DNA from: VAZQ01 sp963816745
GTDB taxonomy: Bacteria > Pseudomonadota > Alphaproteobacteria > Rhizobiales > Xanthobacteraceae
Length of the DNA stretch: 64,000 nucleotides
Direction of reading: 5' to 3'
Assembly (NCBI GenBank): GCA_963816745.1
Contig: CAWFLQ010000003.1
Span: 186,001-250,000 of the forward strand
Of this stretch, positions 1 to 6,261 are shown piece after piece. Each line of letters starts with the position of its first letter. Position 1 is the first letter of the stretch. Made by a program: the position numbers and the translations under genes. The notes beneath the pieces were generated by a model, which saw only the letters and a list, made by a program, of their open reading frames with translations, was not told the origin of the DNA and did not search any database.

Positions 1-150
1 GGAATCGGCGAGATCGCGGGACGCGTCGGATACGACTCCGAGGCCGCGTTCAATCGGGCCTTCCACCGGATCGTGGGCAGGCCGCCCGCAACGTGGCGTC
101 AGGCCAACGACTCTTCACAACGCGCGAGCGCGCCAGCCGGCGGGGCCTGA
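1..150 (+). CDS. AraC/XylS-family regulator, C-terminal fragment
   Basis: The reading frame is open from the first base to a TGA at 148-150, so only the last 49 residues are present and the start lies outside the window. The visible part is the second helix-turn-helix of an AraC/XylS domain: IAxxVGYDSEAAFNRAFHR, then the usual Gly-x-Pro-Pro-x-x-W-R ending. Proteins of this type bind DNA as transcription activators, often of catabolic or stress genes. The N-terminal sensor domain is missing, so the inducer and targets cannot be inferred. Family assignment is secure from the motif. Confidence 0.85.
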   Translation, partial: GIGEIAGRVGYDSEAAFNRAFHRIVGRPPATWRQANDSSQRASAPAGGA

Positions 151-197
151 GGCTGCCCGCATGCCGGCACAGCGCGCCGACCATGCCCGCCGGACGC

Positions 198-466
198 TCA
201 CCATCCGTTGGCCAGCCAACCCCGCTCGTCTAAGCGTTGTCCGCGTGCCGCGGATGGCGAGCACTCACCCGGCGAGCCGATCACGCTGTCCGCCGGGAAG
301 GCCAATCCCAGGACGGTGGCGAACTGCATGCACGAGAAGCAGAGCACTTGCGACCTCGCGATCCAGCACCGGTTGACCACGGTCACGACGGCGTCGTCGT
401 TGTCATCCAATGGGCCGACTGGAGCGCGCGCCTCGGCGCGCTCAATTGAAAATCCGCGTGCGACAT
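198..466 (-). pseudogene. Broken, shortened copy of the four-cysteine protein next door
   Basis: An ATG at 466 preceded by GGAGAAAACCAA opens with MSHAD, the same first residues as the gene ending at 521. The frame then shifts near 405-425, after which it continues DDAVVTVVNRCWIA, CFSC and FATVLGLAFPA, closely matching residues 23-60 of the neighbour. After that the two diverge and this copy stops at 198, so it lacks the second cysteine pair. It looks like a decayed tandem duplicate. The shift could be a sequencing error, but the lost C-terminal half cannot be explained that way. Function unknown. Confidence 0.6.
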
Positions 467-520
467 TTGGTTTTCTCCACATCACGGCCGTAGCCGCTGC
501 CTACCCCCGAAGACGTGATG

Positions 521-1261
521 TCAGGGCCTATCACGCGGGCTTCGGCGGAATGCGGGGCTATCGGCGCGAGCGACGAGGCCCACCGGATTTCGCCAGAGCG
601 GGCCGAACAGGCGCGCGAACGCGCGCAAGGCTCCAATCAGGCCGGCCGACCGCTCATCCTCCCCGCCCCTACCGGCATGGCGCACTGCGCCGCCGGTCAC
701 ACTGGGCTCCGTCTCCGCAGCGTGCGCGACAAGGTCGTCCAGCGAGATTGCAATGCTGCTGGCAACCGGGGCCACGCGTCCGGTTGCGACGACCGGCCCG
801 ACACAACGCAGAAACTCGATCGGCTTCGCGCGCCCCGGGTTGAACAACCCGTCGCGCGATTCGAACAACTTGGCATCGCTGAAACCTGCGCCGCAGCGCT
901 CGCAGTGGTTCATCACATAGCGACAGCCGCGCCGCACGTCATAGTTGACATGGAGTTGCACGACATCCGCCAGAGTGGGTGCAGAAATCTGCTGGACGTA
1001 GATCAACTGGAAATACCTGACCTCGTCCGAAGCCGGCACCGGACGTCGTGGGCTCTCGCCGCCCCGGCAGATCGTGCTGCTTGCCGGAAAGAGCAATCCC
1101 AGCACGGTGGCAAACCGTGCGCACGAAAAGCAAGGCGCTCGCGTGCTCGCGATCCAATACTCGTTGGATCGCACCGTCACCATCACCGCGTCATCGCCTA
1201 CGGAACTGGTCAACTCGTGCATGCTGCCCGGCATGCCCAACGGGGGATCTGCGTGCGACAT
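521..1261 (-). CDS. Hypothetical protein with two CxxC pairs (zinc-ribbon-like)
   Basis: The start at 1261 (MSHADPPLG) is preceded by GGAGAACCGAA and matches the start of the damaged copy at 198-466. The protein is about 246 aa with no signal peptide or membrane segment, so it is probably cytosolic. Two cysteine pairs, CFSC at residues 44-47 and CERC at 120-123 (within MNHCERCGAGF), have the form of a split zinc ribbon. Between them lies a hydrophobic stretch, FATVLGLLFPA. The C-terminal hundred residues are low in recognisable features. I do not recognise the family with certainty, and no enzymatic motif is visible. Confidence 0.5.
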   Translation of the reverse strand: MSHADPPLGMPGSMHELTSSVGDDAVMVTVRSNEYWIASTRAPCFSCARFATVLGLLFPASSTICRGGESPRRPVPASDEVRYFQLIYVQQISAPTLADVVQLHVNYDVRRGCRYVMNHCERCGAGFSDAKLFESRDGLFNPGRAKPIEFLRCVGPVVATGRVAPVASSIAISLDDLVAHAAETEPSVTGGAVRHAGRGGEDERSAGLIGALRAFARLFGPLWRNPVGLVARADSPAFRRSPRDRP

Positions 1262-1353
1262 TTCGGTTCTCCACACCCTGGCCCTCGGCCGATTGCTCGG
1301 TGCCACGCGGTTAGCGCGACGATGGCTGACCGTAGCGAGGGGCGGGAAGCGTC

Positions 1354-1372
1354 GCGTCCACCATTCGATTGA
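1354..1372 (-). promoter_or_regulatory. Diverged copy of the shared 19-bp upstream element
   Basis: Read on the minus strand this 19-mer matches the consensus TCAACCGATCGGTGGACGC at 16 positions (mismatches at 5, 9 and 10). It lies 92 nt upstream of the start codon at 1261, further than the 64-70 nt seen for the other copies. It may place the four-cysteine protein in the same regulon as the small exported proteins, but the palindromic core is damaged. Confidence 0.4.
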
Positions 1373-1442
1373 CAAGCCTTCCCAGGGCAAAACGCGATGG
1401 TCGCGCACGCCGGCGGAAAGCACGGCGTGCGCGCGCCTCGTG

Positions 1443-1814
1443 CTACCGCCTGTTGACCCTGGCGATCCCTCCGCCGAGCACGGGGTTTTTGGAGGCCGGC
1501 AGCCCGCCGCCGTTGGTAACCTTGGCGTTCAAAACGCCGCCGCCGGTTTTCACTGTGCCGCCGGACGTGGTCCGCTCCTTCGGGGGGTTACAAAAGTGGC
1601 AGGTACATGCGCCGCCGTTCTTGGGACAAGTGATCTCGTTGTCCTTGTACTTGATGCTCACATCCGCGTTGCCTCTGGCGTCGACCTGACACATCCCGTG
1701 CCTATTGCACAGTTTGAGCGCTTGCTTCAGGTCGGTCGCTTCACTGGGGCTCGATAGTCCGATTGTGGCGGTGACGAACGCCACGATGATCGGAAGTGCG
1801 ATTGAAATGCGCAT
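1443..1814 (-). CDS. Small exported six-cysteine protein, family A with glycine-rich tail
   Basis: The 123-aa product begins with a typical signal peptide (MRISIALPI..., likely cleavage after about residue 27). The mature part has six cysteines at 36, 42, 63, 70, 72 and 75 in the pattern CxxxxxC ... CPKxGGxCxCxxC, which is repeated in the 78-aa protein at 11317. After the cysteine core comes a tail with KTGGG and NGGGLP, shared with the unrelated-core proteins at 2017 and 2553. The start has a strong GAAAGGAG ribosome site, and the shared upstream element and leader hairpin lie ahead of it. The protein probably acts outside the cytoplasm with disulfides; its function is unknown. Confidence 0.7.
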   Translation of the reverse strand: MRISIALPIIVAFVTATIGLSSPSEATDLKQALKLCNRHGMCQVDARGNADVSIKYKDNEITCPKNGGACTCHFCNPPKERTTSGGTVKTGGGVLNAKVTNGGGLPASKNPVLGGGIARVNRR

Positions 1815-1902
1815 TAGTCTTCTCCTTTCATGACGCAGAGGTTTCTGCGAATGGAGCGACCATGCCGATGCGCGGTCGGCGTTACATCAATCGATCGGTT
1901 GA
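1815..1902 (-). promoter_or_regulatory. Shared upstream module: 19-bp element, leader hairpin, strong RBS
   Basis: On the minus strand this region holds a copy of the element at 1884-1902 (TCAACCGATCGATTGATGT, the downstream half diverged), then a leader containing the 5-bp stem GCAGA/TCTGC with a short loop at 1835-1848, then GAAAGGAG before the ATG at 1814. The gap from element to ATG is 69 nt. The same order and nearly the same spacing recur before the genes at 2017, 2553 and 11317. Confidence 0.65.
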
Positions 1903-2016
1903 GCGAGACCGTGTTCAATGAGCTGTGATCGGACTGCGAGTGGATCGCGGAGAGCTGCGGTTGACGTTGCGCTGAGAGGAGAAATTTGCCGCCGCGTCCA
2001 CTCGTTGCCTTTCCGG

Positions 2017-2346
2017 CTAGCGCTTGCTTTGCTTGGCGACTGGCGGCAGTCCGCCACCAGCAGTGCCGGTTGACTTGCCGATCATCGGTTCCTTCGGAGG
2101 CGGTTCGCCGCCCCCGGTTTTGTCATGGCCGCCGCCACCTTTGCCTGGCCACCCCGCCGCGCACTTCGCGAGACGGACATGGCACCGCTGTGGGCAGGGA
2201 TAGGCAATGCAATTTACGACACAAGCGGCGCGTTCTGCCTTGCAGCGGGCGAAAGTCTTGGCCTCCGCTTGACCCAGAATTGGGCTCGATAGTCCGATTG
2301 CAAAGGCAAGCGCCGCCGTGATCGGCAGTGCGATGGACATGTGCAT
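2017..2346 (-). CDS. Small exported protein with mirrored cysteine spacing, family B
   Basis: The 109-aa product has a signal peptide (MHMSIALPI..., cleavage near residue 29). Six cysteines at 35, 42, 46, 51, 55 and 62 are spaced Cx6Cx3C then Cx3Cx6C, a mirror-symmetric pattern suited to an antiparallel helical hairpin held by three disulfides. The rest is a glycine- and proline-rich tail with KTGGG and GGGLPPVAKQSKR. The tail and its DNA are almost identical to those of the protein at 2553, so the two are recent duplicates. Its upstream module is shared with its neighbours. Function unknown; periplasmic or secreted by inference. Confidence 0.7.
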   Translation of the reverse strand: MHMSIALPITAALAFAIGLSSPILGQAEAKTFARCKAERAACVVNCIAYPCPQRCHVRLAKCAAGWPGKGGGGHDKTGGGEPPPKEPMIGKSTGTAGGGLPPVAKQSKR

Positions 2347-2433
2347 TGGTCTTGCTCCTTATGACGCAGAGGATTCTGCGAGTGGAGCGACCATGCCGCC
2401 GCGCGGTCGGTCGTGCGTCCATCGATCGGTTGA
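2347..2433 (-). promoter_or_regulatory. Shared upstream module of the gene at 2017
   Basis: The element TCAACCGATCGATGGACGC occupies 2415-2433 on the minus strand. It is followed by the leader hairpin GCAGA/TCTGC at 2366-2379 and an AAGGAG ribosome site ahead of the ATG at 2346. The element-to-ATG gap is 68 nt. The leader text between element and ATG is largely conserved with the modules at 1815, 2877 and 11229. Confidence 0.7.
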
Positions 2434-2552
2434 GCGCTGCCACGGTCACCAGCCTGTGATCGGATCGCTGGTGGAGCGGAAGCTTGCGGTCGGTTTCGCG
2501 CGACGAAAAAAGGGTGGCCGCGGCCGAGGGCCTCGCGGCCGCGGCCTGTCCG

Positions 2553-2876
2553 TTAGCGCTTGCTTTGCCTGGCGACCGGCGGCAGTCCGCCGCCGTTCGT
2601 GCCGGCTAATTTGCGGAGCACGGCGCCCTTGGGGGCTGGTTGACCGCCGCCGGTTTTCACTCCGCCGCCCTTCCCCTGCGTCCCCGCGGCACACTGCGCC
2701 AAGGTTGCGTGGCACCGCGTGTGGCAGGACTGTCCTGCGGGATACGCAGCGCAATTCCGCGCACAAGCGGCCCGCTCGGACTTGCAGGCGGCGAGAGGTT
2801 TACCCTGGGCCGGCACGATGCTCGACATTCCGATGGTCAACGTCGCGGCGGTCAGCAGTGCAATGGACACACGCAT
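2553..2876 (-). CDS. Small exported protein with mirrored cysteine spacing, family B
   Basis: The 107-aa product starts at 2876, chosen because GAAAGGAG lies 8 nt upstream and the signal peptide MRVSIALLTA follows; a longer in-frame start would run through the leader. Cysteines at 31, 38, 42, 51, 55 and 62 give the same Cx6Cx3C...Cx3Cx6C scaffold as the protein at 2017, with a longer loop of eight residues in the middle. The tail again has KTGGG and NGGGLPPVARQSKR. It is a close paralogue of 2017-2346. Probably exported and disulfide-bonded; its role is unknown. Confidence 0.7.
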   Translation of the reverse strand: MRVSIALLTAATLTIGMSSIVPAQGKPLAACKSERAACARNCAAYPAGQSCHTRCHATLAQCAAGTQGKGGGVKTGGGQPAPKGAVLRKLAGTNGGGLPPVARQSKR

Positions 2877-2965
2877 GGTCTTGCTCCTTTCAATGACGCA
2901 GAGGGTTCTGCGGGTGGCGCGACAATGCCGACCCGCGGTCCGCGTTGCGTCCATCGATCGATTGA
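2877..2965 (-). promoter_or_regulatory. Shared upstream module of the gene at 2553
   Basis: The element copy at 2947-2965 reads TCAATCGATCGATGGACGC on the minus strand. The leader hairpin GCAGA/TCTGC is at 2898-2911 and GAAAGGAG precedes the ATG at 2876. The gap from element to ATG is 70 nt. Confidence 0.7.
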
Positions 2966-3022
2966 TGGCGTCGGGAGCTTGCTCGCCTCTTGACGACGAC
3001 ACGCGGCGCGCCATGTCCGACA

Positions 3023-3307
3023 CTACTTCCCGGCGCGATGATCGCGAATCTTCACGCCCGGGCTTTGCGCCCAGGTGCTGACGCAACTGCCATCCGGAAG
3101 GTGGGTGTGGCTATTGGGGTAACATTTCCGGGGGGCCTCGTAGAGCCGTCGCGTGCCGCCGCGATGATCTCGCACGACACTGGGCGGATTGACTTTGGCG
3201 GCGCCCGTCGTCGGGGCCTTGACGCCGTCGCCCTGGCCGGCAGCCGCCTGATCGGCGGCGGCCAGCATCAGAGCCACGGCGCATGCAGTTGCGAACAGCG
3301 ACTTCAT
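3023..3307 (-). CDS. Small exported protein with two RDHR motifs
   Basis: The 94-aa product starts at 3307 behind AAGGAG and has a clean signal peptide (MKSLFATACAVALMLAAA, cleavage after about residue 23). The mature chain contains the motif RDHR twice, VVRDHRGG at residues 44-51 and KIRDHRAG at 86-93, with two cysteines (62, 75) between. The motif recurs once in the upstream neighbour at 3327. The genes are 19 nt apart on the same strand and probably form an operon. No known family recognised. Confidence 0.6.
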   Translation of the reverse strand: MKSLFATACAVALMLAAADQAAAGQGDGVKAPTTGAAKVNPPSVVRDHRGGTRRLYEAPRKCYPNSHTHLPDGSCVSTWAQSPGVKIRDHRAGK

Positions 3308-3326
3308 TTGTGCTGCTCCTTCTGCA

Positions 3327-3698
3327 TCAACAGAACCACCCGGCGCAGATGGTCTCGCGCTTCGGCCCTGGTCTTGTTGGCTTTGTCCTTGGCCCCGCGC
3401 CCCGGTGATCGCGGACAATCGGGGGTGGACTGACAACCGGATTTGGAATGGGCTGGTAGGTTCCTGTCGTTGTCGCCTTGTAACCTTCTCCCGAGAGCGG
3501 GCAGTTCGGTCCGATGCAGCGCAGCTTTCCCACTGCGGTAAGGGTGCGCGCGCCGGTCGTGACTTTCGCTCCGAGCGTTGCCTTTGCGCCGTTTGCTCCC
3601 CCGGCCGCGGCGGCCGGATGGATGAGCGCAAGCAACAGCATGCCTATGACAGCGACAGCTGCGGGGGCGAGACGTGGAGTAATCGATGGCGTCTTCAT
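3327..3698 (-). CDS. Small exported protein with RDHR motif and C-terminal cysteines
   Basis: The start at 3698 (MKTPSITPRL) was chosen over one nine codons upstream because CCGGAG precedes it at good spacing. The 123-aa product has a signal peptide or anchor to about residue 32, an alanine/glycine-rich segment, a CIGPNC pair (61 and 66), a proline-rich stretch, the motif IVRDHRGAG at 95-103, and ends in ETICAGWFC. The shared RDHR motif links it to the gene at 3023. No copy of the 19-bp element is visible upstream. Function unknown. Confidence 0.6.
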   Translation of the reverse strand: MKTPSITPRLAPAAVAVIGMLLLALIHPAAAAGGANGAKATLGAKVTTGARTLTAVGKLRCIGPNCPLSGEGYKATTTGTYQPIPNPVVSPPPIVRDHRGAGPRTKPTRPGPKRETICAGWFC

Positions 3699-3767
3699 GG
3701 CTGTAGGCTCCGGTTGACCCGACATTCGGGACAGATTGGGAGATGCAAGGAGGGCGAGCGGCCGCCG

Positions 3768-3983
3768 TCAGCCTTGACCGCAGGTGCCGTATTGCTTGCC
3801 GCAGGTACGATAAACGCAGTTCATCCAATTGCTTTCGCTATTTCGCGCAGCGCACCGCCGCTCGCACGCCTGGGCTTTCTGCACGCACGTCATCTTCTTG
3901 GCTGCAGCCGGGCCGGTTGGATACAAGAGCATCATCGATGCCAAGCCGGCTAACGCGACGATCGAGCTGATGGATTTCCGCAT
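3768..3983 (-). CDS. Small exported six-cysteine protein, related scaffold
   Basis: The 71-aa product starts at 3983 with AAAGGAG eight nt upstream. It has a signal peptide (MRKSISSIVALAGLASMM..., cleavage after about residue 28). Cysteines at 33, 40, 44, 56, 61 and 68 follow Cx6Cx3C...Cx4Cx6C, nearly the mirrored pattern of the proteins at 2017 and 2553, but the glycine-rich tail is absent. The shared 19-bp element lies 65 nt upstream. The likely fold is a disulfide-stapled helical hairpin; the function is unknown. An in-frame open stretch continues upstream but crosses the leader and the next gene and is not real coding sequence. Confidence 0.65.
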   Translation of the reverse strand: MRKSISSIVALAGLASMMLLYPTGPAAAKKMTCVQKAQACERRCAARNSESNWMNCVYRTCGKQYGTCGQG

Positions 3984-4067
3984 ATGAGTTCTCCTTTGCC
4001 TGAAATCGCCTGCGGTGTGCGCTACAATGGTCACGCTGCGACGTGGTCGCGTCCACCGATCGGTTGA
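3984..4067 (-). promoter_or_regulatory. Shared upstream module of the gene at 3768
   Basis: The element at 4049-4067 reads TCAACCGATCGGTGGACGC on the minus strand, with the perfect inner palindrome ACCGATCGGT. The gap to the ATG at 3983 is 65 nt. The GCAGA/TCTGC hairpin is not preserved here, but the AAAGGAG site is. Confidence 0.65.
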
Positions 4068-4177
4068 CAACGGGAAACAAAAAAGAATCTGAGTTGCGCG
4101 CCCACGTCGTTCGTGGACAGCAGAGCGGCGCCGGCGAAAATATCGCCGACGCCGCCAACGCTCATCCCTTGCCGAGA

Positions 4178-5012
4178 TCAGGACGCTTTGCGCCGGAACG
4201 GGATGAGCATTCCCACCTGCGCACGGTAGCGCTTGTAGTCCTCGCCGAACTGCGCGACCAGGTCGCGCTCCTCCAGGAAGATGCCGACAAAAATGTAGGC
4301 GGTGGTGACGGCGGCGAACAGGAGATGGCCGACCGTCATGACCGGCGTCGCCCAGAAGGCGATGATGAAGCCGAGATAGATCGGGTGGCGCACGAGCTTG
4401 TAGAGCACCGGCGTCTTGAAGCGCGGCTCGGGCATCGTCCGACCCGCGAGATTGATGATGACCTGATGCAGCCCGAACAGCTCGAAATGGTTGATCAGGA
4501 AGGTGCTGGTCAGGACGAGCAGCCAGCCGACGAGCGACAGCGCGATGAGTGCCATGGCCGCGGCCGGATCGGCGACTTGCCAGACGATGTCGGGCATCGG
4601 CCGCCATTGCCAGAACAGCAGGATCAGCGCTGAGGCTCGCGAGCAGGACATAGACGCTGCGCTCGATCGAGTGCGGCACGAACTGCGTCCACCACCGCTT
4701 GAAGGGCTTGCGCGCCATGACGCTGTGCTGGACCGCGAACAGCGACATGAGCACGAGGTTGATGATCAGCGCCTCGACGGCGGGCACGACCGCTCCGTCG
4801 TCGATGCCCTTGGGGACCACCATGCCCGCCACGAAGCCGACGGCATAGGAGATCGTGCCGAAGAACACGAGATAGGCCACCGCTCCGAACAGGAATGCGG
4901 CGATCCGTCCCATCGTGCTTTGCTTGGAGGCTTGGCCGTCGCTCATGGCCTCCGACTGTCCCGTGACCGGGCAACCGCCCAGCGCGACGCTCGAGATTGT
5001 GGATTTCTGCAT
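4178..5012 (-). CDS. mddA: Methanethiol S-methyltransferase-like membrane protein (one frameshift)
   Basis: This polytopic membrane protein belongs to the NnrU/isoprenylcysteine methyltransferase-like superfamily and most resembles MddA, which methylates methanethiol to dimethyl sulfide. Supporting motifs are LFAVQHSVMARKPFKRWW, VPHSIERSVYVLLASL, LLFWQWRPMP, LVRHPIYLGF and FLEERDLVAQFGEDYKRYR. A single extra base near 4636 splits the frame. The canonical start would be MSDGQASKQ at 4946. However, the strong AAAGGAG site and the shared 19-bp element sit before an in-frame ATG at 5012, which adds a 22-residue leader resembling the signal peptide of the protein at 3768. Substrate assignment is inference from similarity. 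Confidence 0.75.
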
Positions 5013-5095
5013 TTGGGTGCTCCTTTCTGCGAAATCGCTCGCATCCCGCGCTAGATGACAGGGCCGCCTCCCCGCCGCGTCCACCGATCGGTTGA
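5013..5095 (-). promoter_or_regulatory. Shared upstream module of the MddA-like gene
   Basis: The element TCAACCGATCGGTGGACGC lies at 5077-5095 on the minus strand, 64 nt before the ATG at 5012. AGAAAGGAG lies eight nt before that ATG. The downstream half of the leader, including GCGATTTC..AGG, resembles the leader at 3984. Confidence 0.65.
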
Positions 5096-5142
5096 TGGCG
5101 GCCCGTTCAACGAGTTGTGATCGTCGCGGGAACGCCGCGCGG

Positions 5143-5439
5143 CTAGGCCGCGCGACCTCTCGCATTCACGCGGCGGCCGTGGCTCACCACCCATTGGATC
5201 TCCGACCGATACACTCCGATGTCCTTGAGCTCGAGGTCGCTGAACGCCCCTAGCTGCACCATGGCTCGCCGGCGCTGCCGCCGCTCGGCATGTGCTCGCC
5301 GCCAACGGACGAGAGCGGCGAGCAGGTCGGTCGCCAGATTCCGGATGGCGCTGCGGCCGGCGGCCAGGACCTGCTGCGGCTCCGGCGGCAGCGATCGGTA
5401 GTCGCTCTGCGAGAAATCCAGTTTGCTCGATGCCTGCAT
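5143..5439 (-). CDS. DUF1127-type small protein
   Basis: The 98-aa product starts at 5439 behind TTGGAGAC. The C-terminal half carries the DUF1127 signature: a basic stretch (RRAHAERRQRRRAMVQLG) followed by FSDLELKDIGVYRSEIQWVV. Small basic DUF1127 proteins are common in Hyphomicrobiales, and some take part in RNA or stress regulation; no specific role can be assigned here. The N-terminal 40 residues (SDYRSLPPEPQQ) are typical extra sequence. It sits alone between the exported DUF3455 protein and the MddA-like gene on the same strand. Confidence 0.75.
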   Translation of the reverse strand: MQASSKLDFSQSDYRSLPPEPQQVLAAGRSAIRNLATDLLAALVRWRRAHAERRQRRRAMVQLGAFSDLELKDIGVYRSEIQWVVSHGRRVNARGRAA

Positions 5440-5484
5440 TTTTTTGTCTCCAATCGATCGTTCGGTTGCGGAAGGTCGCGGGCA

Positions 5485-5985
5485 TCAGCCGCGCTTGCGG
5501 TAAAACGCGTAGTCGGCCGAATACGGCACGCTCAGGAGCGTGCCAGCCGACTCGCAACTTCCCTCGGCGACGCCACCCCGGGTGTTGAGCCTTTGGATCG
5601 TCGTGACGCGGGTGAGCTGGCCGGCTCTGCGCTGCGCGGCGACCTCGAGCTTCAGCAGCGGGATGTCCTGCGCGGTCGCGCCGGGCGCGCGCCCGGCAAC
5701 CTTGGCGACGACTGCGCTGCCGTCGGCCAGCTCCCAAGTCGGACCGGCATAGTGCCGGCCAACGGTCCTGCCGTCGATCAGCAGCGCCGCAATCGGCTCC
5801 CGGAACTGCCAGATGAGCTTGCCGGTTGCGTCGGCCTTGCACTCGTAGAGCTGCGCGCCTTGCGCGTGGATGGTTGAGACCAGAGTTTCGCCGGGGGCGG
5901 CGATCGCGTCGGGCACCTCTTCGGCAGCGGCAGGCGGCGGCGAGATCGACAGCGCGAGGATGAGGCAGGGTAGCGTTGGGCGCAT
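5485..5985 (-). CDS. Exported DUF3455 protein
   Basis: The 166-aa product starts at 5985 with a signal peptide (MRPTLPCLILALSI..., cleavage after the AAA near residue 21). Family features are QGAQLYECK, LIWQFREP, the GRHYAGPTWELADGSAV block, IPLLKLEV, VTTIQRLNTRGG and the C-terminal VPYSADYAFYRKRG. These match the DUF3455 family of exported proteins, whose function is not known. The gene carries the shared 19-bp element 69 nt upstream, which ties it to the small cysteine-rich proteins. Length is normal and no frameshift is seen. Confidence 0.8.
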   Translation of the reverse strand: MRPTLPCLILALSISPPPAAAEEVPDAIAAPGETLVSTIHAQGAQLYECKADATGKLIWQFREPIAALLIDGRTVGRHYAGPTWELADGSAVVAKVAGRAPGATAQDIPLLKLEVAAQRRAGQLTRVTTIQRLNTRGGVAEGSCESAGTLLSVPYSADYAFYRKRG

Positions 5986-6073
5986 TGCGATAGCTCCATT
6001 CGATAGAGGGAAACCAGTCGGATGGGGGTCACATGCGCCTTGTCGGAGAGCGCCGCGTCCATCGATCGGTTGA
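5986..6073 (-). promoter_or_regulatory. Shared upstream element of the DUF3455 gene
   Basis: TCAACCGATCGATGGACGC on the minus strand at 6055-6073, followed by a GGCGC-rich leader, with a 69-nt gap to the ATG at 5985. The leader hairpin GCAGA/TCTGC is not found here, so the element and its spacing are the conserved part. Confidence 0.65.
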
Positions 6074-6216
6074 TACCGACAGGGACGCGTGGACTTGGCT
6101 GACAAAAGCCAAGGCCGCCCCTCCTCCCCTCAGCAGGGTTTTCCGATGCCGATGGTCAGCACAGGGCATCCGCCGCCCCGATCTGGAGGACGATCTGCCA
6201 TCCGGCCGACGGCGCC

Positions 6217-6235
6217 GCGTCCATCGACCGGTCGA
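6217..6235 (-). promoter_or_regulatory. Orphan copy of the 19-bp element
   Basis: The minus strand reads TCGACCGGTCGATGGACGC, matching the consensus downstream half exactly and keeping a palindromic core. No convincing start codon with a ribosome site lies about 65-70 nt downstream, only a short out-of-family frame. It lies between the end of the LuxR gene at 6262 and the next element at 6055. It may be the remnant of a lost gene's promoter. Confidence 0.45.
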
Positions 6236-6261
6236 TGCCGGCCGGAAAACCGGAAAAGTCG

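Noticed and set aside
208..1757. Several plus-strand frames of 200-285 codons at the left end
   Set aside because: They are arginine- and histidine-rich shadows antisense to the four-cysteine genes and the exported protein, with no domain features.
3768..5165. One long minus-strand frame of 465 codons covering the 71-aa protein, its leader and part of the MddA-like gene
   Set aside because: It joins a frameshifted membrane protein to an unrelated exported protein through a leader with its own element and ribosome site; two genes explain it better.
5450..5468. Possible further copy of the 19-bp element (CAACCGAACGATCGATTG) before the DUF1127 gene
   Set aside because: It has a three-base insertion in the core and lies only about 10 nt from the start codon, not 64-70.
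6094..6113. Hairpin CTTGGCT/AGCCAAG as a terminator of LuxR paralogue 1
   Set aside because: Only 7 bp with no U-tract on either strand, and it lies about 150 nt past the stop.
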